This document shows positions 42,791 to 55,066 of a DNA stretch of 64,000 bases, piece by piece (the first letter of the stretch is position 1; the number at the start of each line of letters is the position of its first letter). The stretch comes from Pyropia yezoensis (Eukaryota; Rhodophyta; Bangiophyceae; Bangiales; Bangiaceae). The stretch lies in NCBI GenBank assembly GCA_009829735.1, contig CM020618.1, forward strand, positions 17,531,346 through 17,595,345, given 5' to 3'. Made by a program: the position numbers and the translations under genes. Under the pieces are notes generated by a model. That model saw only the letters and a program-made list of their open reading frames with translations, made no database searches and was not told the DNA's origin.

Positions 42791-43957
42791 GGTATGGGGG
42801 GGAGAGGTGGGCGTAGCTGGGGCACGGGAATGAATGGTAGGTCGGATGAGTGGAGCGTAGATGGGGAGCCATCGTCACCTTTTTGAATCGAGACCCTCCT
42901 CGATGAGGCCGAGCGGCCAATTCGAGATCCCATCGTAATTTGGCATTCGGTGGGCTTCGGTGGGAGTGACGTCCAGAGATGGGGCCTCTCGATGGCCGGT
43001 GCAGCGATGGGAGGACCAGGCATCGGAGGATCGACGAGCACTGTAAAGGTCTGGACGGAGCACGGATGACCAGGACGCGAGCAGGACCCCGCCTGGGCAA
43101 GGTGCTGCGCATTGCGGGACGGCTACAGCGAGCGCACGGTCCCGTACGGGTTTTTCCGTCGTCAGCGTCGAAAGTGCGGAGCGACGCGAACATGGGGAGG
43201 ACGCGCTGCACAAGACGGGCACTGCAGACACTGCTGACGCGTCCTGAGGCATGAACGGAGCAGGGAGAACGACGCAAGGCACCGTATATAGGCGTGAACA
43301 GTGCACCGGCGCGCTCATGATGGGCGCGTTAAGGCTCGACGTCAGACGAACGGTGCCGCTGTCACGCGCCCAGCACGCTGGCCTGCGGTGTGCACTACGA
43401 ACAACGAGGGCGCGGTCGAGGGGCCCCCACAGCCGCGTTTGCGAACGTGAAACGAACAACAGCGGCGCTGCGACCGCAGCACACCCGCATCGTGGACCCC
43501 CCTCCGAGCAGGGCTGTCGAGCGCCGGGAATGGCGGCGTGCTCCGTCGCTCGCAAAGAGAACAGCGAAGGGGTGGCTCCACAAAAGCACACGAGGGACAT
43601 GACAGGCAAACAAGACGTCGCGACGTGCCCACATCGGACGCGTCGGAACAAGCTACAGAAACAATGGCATCGGAGAGGCACCGCAAGCGCGGCTCACCGA
43701 CGCATTCCACACACACGCACACAAACACAGACGTCCACGCACGCAGCACAGCCCCATGACAGCAAGCATTCGAACTCAAAATGATCTCGGCCCGGAAGAG
43801 GTGTACGTGGAAAACAGATCGCGAGAGACGGCGGCGCAGACGTACTGGGGCTGACCGCCGCGACAAGGCCGTCCGCTTACATCGCACGGCCTGCGCTCAG
43901 CACCCAAGATGGCATTGCGGCGCGCAATGGCGCATTCCGGCTGGCGCAGCATCACTG
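42791..43957. other. Intergenic region, no gene supported
   Basis: About 1.2 kb between the LigA relic and the poly-Gln gene. Frames at 42875-43681 (-) and 43251-43784 (+) are open but Cys/Arg/Ser-rich without domains. It shares an ATCGTCACCTTT word with the reverse complement of 63,670-63,690. Confidence 0.4.
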
Positions 43958-44020
<63 letters not shown>

Positions 44021-46087
44021 CTCTTCCTGGATAGCGTCGTTGAGCCACGTCGGGTACTTGACCTCCTCGTCCGCCTGCCGCTTGTACCAGATCTTCACTT
44101 GCATGTCTTCCTCCGTGTTGATGACGGCGCGGTTTGCGTCGGATCCGTCCGTCAGGGCGAGGCCATTGTGCACGTCGCTGTCCTTCTTCAAGAAGCCGTG
44201 CACGCGGATGAGCTCGGCGCGCCAGCGCACGTACCATCCCGGCTCGGTGCCCGTGCGAGGCTTGTTGACGGTGCCGGTCTTAACGCACTCGAGGTAGTAC
44301 CGTACGAAGCACGACGCCAACGCGTAGAAGCCAATGGATGCGCGCACGACGCGTCCAGCCCCGACAATGTCACCGTCTTCCACGCGGTGAAGGGCTCCAA
44401 GGAAGGCGTACATGCTCACCATCGCCTCGCAGATGGCCTTCTGCCGGTCGTCGGAGTCCGTGTAGCGGTTGTTGGCCAAGCACTGCAGCACCTGCCGCTT
44501 AGAGAGCTTCTCCATGCTGACGTTGACCGTCTTGAAATAGGCCAGCAGAACACGCTTCTTGAGGGCCTCAATGATATGCGGCAGTACCGCCTTCAACGGC
44601 GTCTCGGCCCGCACCGTCTGTCGCGCGACCTTGCCATTGTCCTTTTTTTTGATGGCGGTGCCCTTCGTGGGCTTGATGATGTCCGAGGAGAGCCAATCGT
44701 TGACAGCCGCATCGTCGGCTCCGAGCTGCTCCTTCACGCACTCTTTGATCTTTTCGCTGTAAGAAGCCCCGTCCATGTACACCTCAGCGCTCGTCCGCGA
44801 GTTCTTGATAGACTGCGTCAAAAACTCCGACAGCTTGCGCCTAATGGAAAGCATGTGGTGTTGGCCGACGACCATCGCAGAAGTGCGCGCGTTGTCCGCA
44901 GCGCGCGCCTTGAGGGATGCCGTCTTGACGTCGCCCTTGACGTCGCCATCTTTGCTCCCCACCTTTCACACCTTGGGACGAGACGCCAAGTCGTGGGCAC
45001 CAAGAGCAACACGTGCACCCACAGCGGGCCCGCCACTGCCGTCCGCTCGCGGCACGCCAGTGTCACCAGCGTCGCTACCATCCTCCTCTTCGCTGCCGCT
45101 GGCTGGCAATCGGCTCTGCATGGCCTCCACGGCGCCGGCCACAGTCGTGCGCAAGCCGGAGATGGCGCGGCTCATGGCCTCCACAGCAGAGCCATGGCTT
45201 TCCACCTTCTGGGTCACACCCGAGAATGCTTCGGCGAGGTCTCCGACCTTGGACACAACGTCAGCGACACGACTGGTCAGAACCCCGACGCGCTTGCAGA
45301 CCTGCTCCAGCTTGGTGGCGTGCTCATCAGCGGTGACGTTTGCAGCGTCCAGCGGCGCAGAAGGAGGTGTTGAGCTAGGAACGGCAGCGGGAGACCGTGC
45401 CGTGGGCCCCCCGGCCTCGGGCGCGATCGCCGGGGACGCCGGAGGTCCGCTGAGGCCCATAGTCGGGACAGGCGCGCTGGGCCGAGCAAACGAGCCCGTG
45501 AAGGGGCTCGCAATAGTGGCTGCATCAGGTACGTCTCGCAACGGGCGTGTGTGACCCAACGCATGTGCGGCGGGTGGACCGCGTGCGGCGCCACCGGCGC
45601 GTACAACTGGCGAAGCAATCTTGCGCGTCTTGCCCTTGGAAGAGTTGCGGGGACGCGCAGGAGGCCCGGAAGGCGGGCGTGCCGATGTCGCCGACGACGG
45701 CAACACAGGCGCAGTGGTGGTGGGCGCGCCCGAGGTGGGCATCGGCGCGTACCGCGGCGGGACCAGCGCCTCGAGCGGGGGCTCACTGTACGCCGCCGTC
45801 GCGGACCCCAGACCCAGAAGCAGGGGCTCTTGACCCTCGGTGGGAGAAGCACGCGGTGCAGGAGGCACAACAATACGCGTGTACGGCGCGTTGGAAGCAC
45901 GTGAGGGGGGAGGCGGTAGAGTGACCCCCTCCAGAGACGAGCCAGCCGCTTCATTCAGTGCCCGATCAGACGCGAAGAGGATGCCATTCTCACCGTGCCC
46001 GCCGGGCGCACCGTCACTGCGACCAGCAATAGACCCTGCGACGAGACGTTCATCAAGGACACCCCAGGCGCCGTCCATGGCCGACAT
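43958..46087 (-). CDS. Hypothetical coiled-coil protein with C-terminal poly-Gln
   Basis: Two consecutive frames in the same register, 46087-44966 (373 residues from MSAMDGAWG) and 44962-43958 (up to 334 residues), are separated by a single TGA at 44966-44968. They are either two proteins (the second perhaps from MVVGQHHML) or one broken by a stop. The upstream part is Pro/Ser/Ala-rich with a basic patch (SKGKTRKIASPVVRAGG), then a heptad region typical of a coiled coil (KLEQVCKRVGVLTSRVADVV), then an acidic stretch. The downstream part is a helical, Lys-rich domain of unknown family (LPHIIEALKKRVLLAYFKTV, ICEAMVSMYAFLGALHRVED) and ends EEK plus 19 Gln. It faces the transposase gene at 48.6 kb, so it may be a second gene of that transposon; this is inference. 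Confidence 0.55.
43961..44017 (-). repeat. CAG repeat, 19 pure copies
   Basis: Nineteen uninterrupted CTG on the + strand, read as CAG (Gln) on the - strand, ending right before the TAG stop. A likely length-variable microsatellite. Confidence 0.97.
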
Positions 46088-48588
46088 GTCGCTGCGCGCT
46101 GCCCACCCGTGAGTGCAAAGGGCGTGCCGCACGTGCGTCGGGATCCCACGAGTGGAGGAGAGGATGTGCGTACTCTGGGAGCATGCGGCGCACAGGACCA
46201 CATCGGTGCCCTTGAATTGGCCATTGCGTAGTCTTGTCCTGTCGCGGCGCACTTCAGGGAGGACCGCGGCACGCATCTGCCGGGCGCATGGCGCTTGCAC
46301 GGATTGCGCGCGCGCGCGCTCATCCATGACCCACACAGGCGAACTGGCGACATAAGCGGCGTCAGAAGCCCGCCCACGTGCTCCCGCGCGCTCGAAGTGA
46401 GAGTGCATCCGAAAAGTGCGCCGCGCGCGCCGGAGGGTACGGTGCTCCCGCGAGTGGGCCGCGGCGTCGTCGCTCGCAGCGCACAAACCTCCCAGGAAGG
46501 GATCACAAGCCCAACCGCAGTGTGATGCCAACTGCGCCGAGGGCTCGCGCAAAGCAAAACCAGGTGCACCCCATCACACGCACACAAAAACTGGTGCGGA
46601 AGCGCGCCCAAACGAAGAACATACAGTAGTGTACCGTGCCGCCAGTCTGCAGGAAGCTGGTGAATGATTCGCCGTTCCCGAAGGCCGTTGGACGCACGTC
46701 TTCCAGCAAAGCACTCTGCATATGGTGGAGATTGGTTTCGCACCGTGGCGTCCTCGGGCCTGCCTCGTTGGGCCGGCGATTGCCTTGACCGTCGTGAACG
46801 CCACGGACGACGCGCACAGTGCGGAGCCGATGGCGCGGCGATTGCTTTCGCCTTGCTCGCCGCCAGTGTCACGAGGAGTTGATTGGGCTTCGCGTGCCGC
46901 GACACGCCGTGGGCCGGCGGCGCAACCGCAAAAAGCAGCATGCTCTGGAGCAGGACCAGTGCGGCCTTGTGGCCTTTTGCTGCGGGGAGGCGGCGGCCGA
47001 GGTTCCCGAGTCGAGCGTTGAAGGCTCCAGGTGCAAGCGTGTCTCAACGTCTAACAGTATGTTGCGAGAACAAGTACGTTCACGGAAGTAACTCGTAACA
47101 TTGAGCGACGGACACAATAGTATTTAGAACATTATCAACTGCAGACTTCCTCAGCCTCGTGAATGGAACCAATTCTGTCCTCCAGTGTCGAGCACACATT
47201 ATAGCGAGCCGATGCACGCAAAGCGGCGGGGGACGCGCTGGCACCGTCACCGCTTGTCAAAACGGCCGCACTCGCGCCCGCCTTCCGACCGGCCGCGACG
47301 GCCGCGTCGCCATCGGCGGCGGCGGCGATGGCGGCGACGGTGCCTGTCTCGGCACACCCACGCACGGCCACGGCCGCCGACGCGGGCGCAAGGGCGAAGT
47401 CGTCAACCAGCCGCCGCGACCGGCGCCACCACACCCTGCCCGCCCCGCCCACAAGAAAGCTCTTCGCGGCTCTGTGGCGGCCAACCGCGGCAGCGCTCGC
47501 CCGCCCAGCGGCGGCGACGGATGTTGCGGCCAATGTAACGACGAAGAGGCACCCCGGAGACCGCCCGGGGTGTTGCGTACGAGACGTTGTCGGGGCAGAC
47601 GCGTTGACGTCGAAAAGCGGTCGCCAGTGGCGAGCGTCGCGTCTCCAACAGCGAAGCGACTGTCGAGCACACGTCTGCATGGGACTATGATAGTAATGTG
47701 TTAATTGTTCGTGGTTAGGACATCGTATTGTGGCGACAAGCTTCTTCGATTCGAACAAGTTTTTGCGCACAAATGTATGTCTGGATTATAATGACGTGGA
47801 CGGAAAAAATGTTCCAGAATCTGACAAAGAGAATCTCGCGCTCTGGCCGACGGGCGCGGTCTGCTGTCTTGGTCGCGCGGTGGAGATATCCGTCGTGACC
47901 AGCCACAGTCGCGCAGCCTCTTGTGCTGGTCCGTGCTGTTTTCGTTAGGCACACGGCCGTCGGCGTCCCAGCCTTCTCGACCCTTCGTTTGCAGCCCGCC
48001 TGGGGCGTCGCCGTGCCTATTCTGGAGGGCCTCACCGGTAGGGCAGGTCTGTGGTGTGTGCGCACACTGCCGGTTTTTGCGTGCCCTGTCCGTCTTTCTG
48101 CTCGCACTGTCCGTGCGATTGGCGAGCACTGTTCGCGATTCTCCCCATCTAGGAGTGGTCCTTGTGGTCCGAACTGTGCTCGGTGGACTTGCGCGTGTCC
48201 AGCGCGCTCAACACTGGCGCCCGCTGTCCGCGCAGGCGGCCTTGCTTTCAGACGTAGCCCTTCGTACGACGCGTTGACGCTGTCAGCGCGCGGTGCGCCC
48301 TCTCCGGAACGAGCTGCGGCTCTTTTCGTCGGGAGCGTGGGCGGGATCATCTAGCGGATTTCTCCACGGCGTGCTACACACCACAGCCGAGACCTGTGCC
48401 ACGACGCTGGTATATGGTGCGTTACGTTCCTCTCGTGCTCTCTTGTTCTACGTAGGTTTGTGAGCCGCATCTGCCACGACGAAGTGATCCACTACGCTCT
48501 CGTGTGCCTGGAGGGGCGAACGAGTGCCGCATCCGGCAGTGCGGTCGCGCCGCTCACTGACACCGGCGTTGTGTTCTGTGTTCGTTTC
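46088..48588. other. Region between divergent transposon-associated genes
   Basis: 2.5 kb. It should hold promoters and 5' leaders for the poly-Gln gene (-) and the transposase gene (+). The - strand frame 47135-47770 (211 residues, ending RIGSIHEAEEVCS) has a fairly ordinary composition near its end and might be a gene, but no domain is seen. The + strand frame 47923-48354 is similar. A splice acceptor (CTACGTAG) at 48455 suggests a possible upstream leader exon for the transposase gene. Confidence 0.35.
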
Positions 48589-51500
48589 ATGGTGGATACG
48601 GACCGCCGCGACATGCGCCTGCATTTGTGTTCAGACTGGGCCATGCCGGATTCGCTTGCACCGCACAGGGCGCTCACGTGTCGCGTGTGCACGCGGACGT
48701 TTCGCCTGGCACACAACCGTGCGCTGCATATGAGAAGAGCGCATAGTGTGTCAGCCTCAGCTCGTCCGCGGCATCCAGCACGTGTACAAGCCGATGCCCC
48801 CGATGGCGGTTCTGGTGCATCCTCTTTAGTTCTTGACCGTGCTCAACCTCCTCAGCCTTCACCATCGGCGCCCTCTCCATTATCCAGCGCCGGCCACACT
48901 CCGCTTCCTCGAGTACAGCCGCCCGTTCCGGATGTAGACCGTCGTGGCATTGTCGATGCCGGCGCGAGATCGTCTCGTCCGGCGCAAAACGTGCCCCTCC
49001 GACTTGGGGGGCAGAGTACGACGGACAACGCAGCCATCTTTGACGACCACATGTCGGGCTCGACGGCGTACACCGCCATGGACATCCCGGACGATTTACA
49101 ACCAGCGACTAAAAAGCAGCGGACCAACACCGGCGCGACCGTGCCGCGCGGCCATCAGCGGCAGTATGCAACGCTCTCCACACATGTGCGGTCCGTGTAC
49201 GAAGACATGAACGATTGCGAGCGCACTACGCCTATCGTGACCCCAAGCAAGCGCTGTCGTCCCGGACGGTTCAACTCATATCGCCTACGGGCTCTGGAGC
49301 GCTTTGCGATACAGTGCGGTGGAGCCGGCCTTTCCCTGGAATGGCAAGAGCGCCTCTATGACCTGTTGGATACGTGGGACGGTACAAAACCGGGCATGGC
49401 TCACGACCACGGCCACCACCAGAGGCTGCGCGACGCGTTTCCGTCTGCCAACGCGTTCAAGGACGCCATCCGGGGCGACGTGGACGACGCCGTCTTGGAG
49501 GACGGGTGGCGCAAGTGCGTAATGGACCTGGAAGGTCTGTCGGTCACTACGTTTTTGTGCCCCGCGCTTGATGTGCTGCTGGCGGCACTTCGGGACGCGA
49601 ACGAGGTTCAGTACTGGAGCGGACAGAACGGGCCGGCGTCTCCCACTGCCATGCGCGAGACCCCATTCGATGGGGACGCGTTCAGAAAGAACGAGGAGGC
49701 GGTTATGACGCAGCATGGACCAGACAGCTTTGTGCTAGGCCTGCACTTGTTCAGTGATGCCAGTCACATCTCGGAGTCGGGAGGTAAGCGTGAGCCCTTC
49801 TGCGCCGTGACTCAACGCGGTGAGCACTCGAGAGCTCCTTATCTGTCTCGTGTGACGGCCTCGAGCTTACAACTGACAGCGTGTGTTGTTTTCGAACTCT
49901 CTTGCCTTTTTCAATGACTGAAGCGCACCAGCTTCATCCCTTGCGCGCGCGTGTGATCAACGACGTTTCGGGTGCAGCGGTCTGGGTCACACTCGCATAT
50001 TTGCCCATCATTAACAAGCAGAAGGAGGCTGCGGCCGACGACCGGGCTCGTCAACGTCGTGCAGATTTATTGCAGCGCGTCCTCTACCTCGTCTTTCGGA
50101 GCACTATCGTGGCCAGCCACGAAGGCATCGACTTTCTCGTTGGGGACCGCACGCTGCGTGCGTTCCCGCGCATTTTGCTGTACCTGGCGGACCTCCCAGA
50201 GGAGAAAAGTGTCTTGTGCCTCAAGTCCGGCTCTTGCGCGAGGCCTTGCTCTAAGTGCGACGTTCACCGGAAGGATGCATCCTGTTTAGCGGCACTCGAC
50301 GCGAGAGACAGGGACGTCATCCGCACTGTGTCAAAGCAGCTGGAGGGCGCCCGTCACAGGCTTTCGCAACAACAAGGACAACGGAGGGCTTACCTGGAGG
50401 CATCAGAAAGCGTGCACAGCACCGTCCCCGCGCTGGCAAGTATGGCCGGCCTTGGGACGGAGCCCTTTCTAATGTACAACATGATCGGCTTCGACATATT
50501 GCACGTACGTAATGTGGGAATCGTGGGGCCTGGGCGACACGTTGTTCACCGTGGAGCAGTCTGTGTGATGTGTGCATCTTCGGGCATGGTCGAGAGGATG
50601 TGCGGCGAGGAGCTGTCTGTGTGAGCCTCGTCCTCACTTGCCACGGTGCGTACCTGACTGTCACCATATGCACCGATTGTCCTTCCCGCGCATTTAGAGC
50701 TGCACAGGTTCTGGACCTGGGTGTCACCAGGACCCTTGTGCACCGTCTACTGCGCGTCTTCCCACACATCTGCAAGAACCATGTACCACTTTGCGGCAGC
50801 ATCGCCGCTACGTGCAGGATCGCCAACATGAGACTGCTATTCCTGGGTCGTCGCAACAAGGCGCCGAGTATATCACCCGGGTAAGTCTACAACGCTCATT
50901 CTCTTGCCTTGATCGGCGCCTTTCTCACGGTTTTGACCGTCTGCCCCGGTATTCCTGAGTGGCGTCTGACCGGCACTGCGTCCGTAGTATGCCTACATAC
51001 CGCTGGTGTGCCACGGCTTTTCTGGTGTGTCCATGGAGCAGGTACATTGTTCACATGATCTAGAAGCAAGCGTCTTTCACAGGTGCTGAGCAGCGTGCAG
51101 GTGTGTCCATCTTGCCTTCTATTGTTTATGGATTATTCGGTCTTGGGCGGCGACGGCATCAGGCTCGGCAGCCTGCACCTTCCCCGCAGGACCGCCCACA
51201 GCGGTCAAAGGGTCGGTCGAGAGCCAGCCGCGCTGCACCTGTCGGGAATGAGGACCTCAACACGGGGGACGCTCTGTTCCACATTGATGTTGAGGACGAA
51301 GACGACCTGCTGCCTGCCAATTTCACGTTTGACTGGGCGGCATACCGCGCTCACTTTGGTGACACGCCCTTGGAGGACGCTGTCACGTCCATGTTCGCCG
51401 AGTACGCCGTCCTGTACGGCCGCATTGCCGGATGGATCACGTCCGCAACGCCCAAGCCGACGACGTTGCAAGAGGCGAGGGACATTGCCCACCACGCCGA

Positions 51501-52044
51501 GGATTTCGTCGTCAAGCTCGTTACCCCCATCCTCGGCGCCGTGCAGACCCCCAAGATTCACAAGCTCCTTCGGCACACCTTTGATGCCATCAACCTACAC
51601 GGCAACCTCCAGAATGCCAACACAGGCAGCAACGAGACGGGGCATAAGCTCGACAAGCCGTTTTATCGTCGCACGAACAAGACTCTGGCGGACTTCACTC
51701 TTCAAATAGTCCGGCAGGCCCAAGGCTCACGGGCTCTTCTGAAGCGCCATGCGGCGGAAGACGCGGCTCTGGAATCGAGCGTCCGTGCCCAGCCCGGCGG
51801 TGGCCCTGAAGCCGGTCATGGATGTGCACCCGGTCGCGGTCGCGCGGATGTCCCGCCCTCTGCGGCCAATGAGCCCACGGCATCGGTTGCGCGCGGCGCA
51901 CCTCATCCTCGACAATATGGGGGTGACGCAGCGAGTGCGGCAGGTGCTGCGCCTCGTGGTGGTGCGCATGCCGCAGCCGATAGGAGTCCTGCTGCCGGAG
52001 ATGCCGCCGCTAATTCTGCACCCCGCGTACGGCTGCGACGCAGG
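48589..52044 (+). CDS. CACTA/Plavaka-like transposase gene, 5' part (four exons)
   Basis: Exon 1, 48589-49783, has a C2H2 finger (CRVCTRTF to HMRRAH, about 48680-48745) and ends at LFSDASHISESG with donor GTAAGC. Exon 2, 49924-50504, carries AYLPIINKQKEAAADDR, then FLVGDRTLRAFPRILLYLAD, PEEKSVLCLKSG and a Cys cluster, and ends GFDILH with donor GTACGT. Exon 3, 50708-50880, reads VLDLGVTRTLVHRLLRVFP and ends at donor GTAAGT. Introns 1 and 2 are 140 and 203 nt with matching phases. The last exon starts between about 51100 and 51230 (unresolved) and reads QTPKIHKLLRHTFDAINLHG then GSNETGHK. The order SD block, fP-L-Y-aD-PE, Cys cluster and GxD-LH recalls Plavaka and other CACTA-superfamily transposases. 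It is interrupted at 52044 by element B. Confidence 0.65.
52040..52044 (+). repeat. Target-site duplication of element B, left copy
   Basis: GCAGG directly before the left LTR; the same five bases follow the right LTR at 61697-61701. Confidence 0.9.
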
Positions 52045-52616
52045 TGTGGTATAAAACTCGATCCTCTCAGACACGTGTCAATATCCCTCGGGGGAAAGGG
52101 ACAGGTAACGCAGAAAGGGGAACTACGAGAATGGTATGCCTGTTGCCTCACGTGCCTGCTTGCAGGGCAAACAGATACGCACGGTAGTGCACACGGGGAA
52201 GAGGAAAGCAAACGCGCAGTTGTCTTTTTCCCTGAGGGCGCGGGCCGAGGGCGCCTCGCTGTCCCTCTTAACGTGCATCTGGGGGAACCCCGGCACGTTG
52301 GCCCGGTAGCCCCCCCATAACCCCGAGTGGCCCCGACCCGAGTCTAACCTCGTCAGGTCGGGGGCCACTATCACTACTAATTCTATTCCCACTCACTAAT
52401 CTCACACTCAAATTCTCTCAAATCAAGTCCCTCACAAATATGCAAAAACACATCAGAAATCCCTCTCTCGCGTGTGGATAGCGTAGTCCACCGCATCCCA
52501 GTGTCGGGCACGGGCCACGGCCGCCAACCATCGCCACACGGCGGGCGTGTTCTGGCACCTGGTGCCCTCTGGTTGCAGTCCCGGGTCGGCGCCAAGTCGG
52601 GGCCAGGGATGCTACA
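52045..52616 (-). repeat. 3' LTR of element B (left end)
   Basis: 572 bp, offset 9,080 bp from its partner, with no difference seen. On the + strand it starts TGTGG with TATAAAA at about 52050. On the - strand it is preceded by a polypurine tract (AGGGAGGGAG) at about 52617-52630. Confidence 0.95.
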
Positions 52617-52803
52617 TAGCTCCCTCCCTAGTCCGGCACGTCCTCGGGCCGAACCAGGTGCCACCGTGCACAGCCTCGAGCACGTCCACACCGGTGCCGA
52701 GGTCGAGCGTCTTCACCCGGTCACGATCACCTGCCCCGATTCTGCCCCTCCCCCCCCTCCGCTCCTTCACCTTGGCCCTCTCGTTCCCCGGAGTCTGGAC
52801 GGT

Positions 52804-54921
52804 ATGTCCAGTTCCGAGATCCAAGCTGGGCCCGTGGTTCCGGCGGCGAGTGTTGCGGAGGAGAACTCGGGTCGTCGTGCCCCTCTCCTGCCTCCGGTTC
52901 CTCGGATGTCGGTGCCGGCGCCGGTCGCCACGGCGGGGACGGATCGAGTTCCCCCGGCTTCCGCGATGCACCCGGTCGAGGCCCCCCCGGAGGGTCTCCC
53001 GGAGATGCTTCTTGGGCAGGACCCTCTGGCGGCCCGGCGTTACTCCACGGTGGTCGGCAACGCCGGCGCGGCCCAGTGCCAGCAGGATTGCATGGACCTC
53101 TGGCGCAAGGAACTCCAGCGCGGGGTCTTGACCGAGATGGACAAGGCACGTCTTCATACGGCGGACCAGATGCGCCTGGCACAAGACCGCTCCCAGAGCT
53201 TCTCGGGTTCCTCTTGGGCTGCTCGTCTGGAGGATCTCCCCTTCGCGCTGGTACTGGATCTACCCTTGACCGAGCGTCGCGTGTCCGCGTCCGTTCTCCG
53301 GTGGCCGGAGGAGGAAGGGTACGTCCACCGGGCGCTCAAGGTCTGGGACGAGGCGCTCAAGGGGTCGGGAAGCTTGAACTGCGACCCCCGTCCGAGCATG
53401 GTCGCTCTGGAGCCGCCTTTCTTGACCCGGAAATACTCCAAGTTGTCGCCGGCACGGGAGCAGGGTGAGCGACGCGGGCGTCAGCGTGACTTCCTTGTGA
53501 GCTGCAACCACCAGGAGTTCTGGAAGCTGGACAAGGCCAACCGGGCGGCATACTACCCCAAGGTCATCCCGCAGCAGCAGGAAGTCGAGATCCCGGTCGG
53601 GTTTGCTCCTTCCAGCATCCCTTGCACCTGGTACTTCTTGGACGCCTTGACTCAGGCGTCGATCAAGGGCTTCTTCCACTCAATCCCGTACATGATGTAC
53701 ACGTCCGAGATGACAGTCTTGGCGGCCAACCACTGGCTTCATGAGGTCTTGGTGTCCAACCGGCTTTGGTTTCTCCCTGACCTCCTGATGGTCTGGATTG
53801 TCGACAAGTTGACCGTCGACTTCCTGTGCAGCCAGGACGAGGAGTACAAGGAGCTCTTCCAGGCGATGATCGACTTCCGGCGTCTGGTGCCGGTGCATGA
53901 CCGGAACTTCTTGAACGCGATTGCCGACCAGAACCGCCCGCGTCGGGATGGCTTCGGTTGGGCGCAGGTGGTCTACCAGTCTTCTCCGGCCAAGGTGCAG
54001 CTGGCGACGCCGCTTCCGGCGTGGCCGCAGCTAGGTAGCTTTCCTGCTCCGGCCGCCCTTGATCTTCTGCCAGTTGGGCCGCCGGTGCAGGAATCGGGAT
54101 GGGCCGCGGCGGTCGGTCGGGCGTCTGCGGCGGCTCCGCTTCCTCCGGTTGCCCCTGTCGCCCCGGTCGCCTCGCCTGAACCGTCACCGGCGCGTCCGCG
54201 CCCTGTTCCTGCTGTGCCGGTACTTCAAGCTCCTCCGGCACCGCGCTTGTCTGCGGCGAGTCTGGGAGTGGCCGTGCGGTCGCCGACTACTCCGGTCGCT
54301 CTACCCCGGACGCCTTCTTCCAACGCCGGCGGCGCTGTGCCTCCGCTGGAGTTGGGCACTCCGGTCTCGGGGGCCGTTGTGGACCGTCCGGTAGTGTCAT
54401 CCTCAGGCCGGTTCGAGATTCCGGCGCCGACTCTGCGCCTTACCCGCTTCCGGGTGCCTGACTGGTACCTGAACCAAGGTGGTCCAACATGCGACCAGTA
54501 CGACGTCGGCATGATTGAAGACCAGCTGGGTCGTCTTCCGGTGCAGGTTGAAGGCGTCGGGTCCTCTCTGGTGCTGGGTACTTACGCCAGCGTCTTGAAC
54601 GACGTGGTCGACCGGGTGTTTGCTTGCGCGGACAGCGGCCAGATGTCGAACAACCCGGTGGTTGGCGAACTTCTGACGACTTTGACGCGGCATGGCTTGG
54701 CCCAGCAGTGGTCAGAGACCTTCACGGGCTTCCAGCGGCGCCGACGGACATATCTGGATGAGCGGGAGCCACCGGCAACTACTGGTACTACTCCGATGGC
54801 GTCATACCGGGATGCGCCGCGTCCACCGCACTACGTCATCCCGTCTTCCTCCGGTTCCCGTCGTACCGCGGAGGCAGCGCCGGAGGACACTCCCTCGGCT
54901 CAGCGTCCGCGCCGAGAGTAG
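52804..54921 (+). CDS. Element B extra frame, antisense to gag-pol, unknown product
   Basis: 705 codons from ATG 52804 (MSSSEIQAGPVV); the frame is open back to 52474, inside the LTR. It occupies the space between the end of pol and the LTR but runs in the opposite direction. The N-terminal third is Pro/Ala-rich. The middle is an ordinary folded-looking domain rich in Trp, Phe and Leu (PCTWYFLDALTQASIKGFF, NHWLHEVLVSNRLWFLPDLL). A Pro/Ala linker follows, then a second domain (LRLTRFRVPDWYLNQGG) and a basic, Ser-rich tail. No known family is recognised. Tat-lineage gypsy elements in land plants are known to carry extra frames here, in either direction. The + strand TATAAAA of the adjoining LTR could drive it; this is inference. 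Confidence 0.75.
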   Translation: MSSSEIQAGPVVPAASVAEENSGRRAPLLPPVPRMSVPAPVATAGTDRVPPASAMHPVEAPPEGLPEMLLGQDPLAARRYSTVVGNAGAAQCQQDCMDLWRKELQRGVLTEMDKARLHTADQMRLAQDRSQSFSGSSWAARLEDLPFALVLDLPLTERRVSASVLRWPEEEGYVHRALKVWDEALKGSGSLNCDPRPSMVALEPPFLTRKYSKLSPAREQGERRGRQRDFLVSCNHQEFWKLDKANRAAYYPKVIPQQQEVEIPVGFAPSSIPCTWYFLDALTQASIKGFFHSIPYMMYTSEMTVLAANHWLHEVLVSNRLWFLPDLLMVWIVDKLTVDFLCSQDEEYKELFQAMIDFRRLVPVHDRNFLNAIADQNRPRRDGFGWAQVVYQSSPAKVQLATPLPAWPQLGSFPAPAALDLLPVGPPVQESGWAAAVGRASAAAPLPPVAPVAPVASPEPSPARPRPVPAVPVLQAPPAPRLSAASLGVAVRSPTTPVALPRTPSSNAGGAVPPLELGTPVSGAVVDRPVVSSSGRFEIPAPTLRLTRFRVPDWYLNQGGPTCDQYDVGMIEDQLGRLPVQVEGVGSSLVLGTYASVLNDVVDRVFACADSGQMSNNPVVGELLTTLTRHGLAQQWSETFTGFQRRRRTYLDEREPPATTGTTPMASYRDAPRPPHYVIPSSSGSRRTAEAAPEDTPSAQRPRRE

Positions 54922-55066
54922 TAGTTGGAGGCAGGGAGGGTGAGGGTCTTGGGAGAAGCGAGGAGGGAAGAGGCGGAGAGAAGGGTTGCTCGAGCGGGTG
55001 CTTGGTTTCCTTGATTGTTCCATGCTTGCATTGCGTGTTCTCCTTGATATACCCGTTCCCTTCTTC

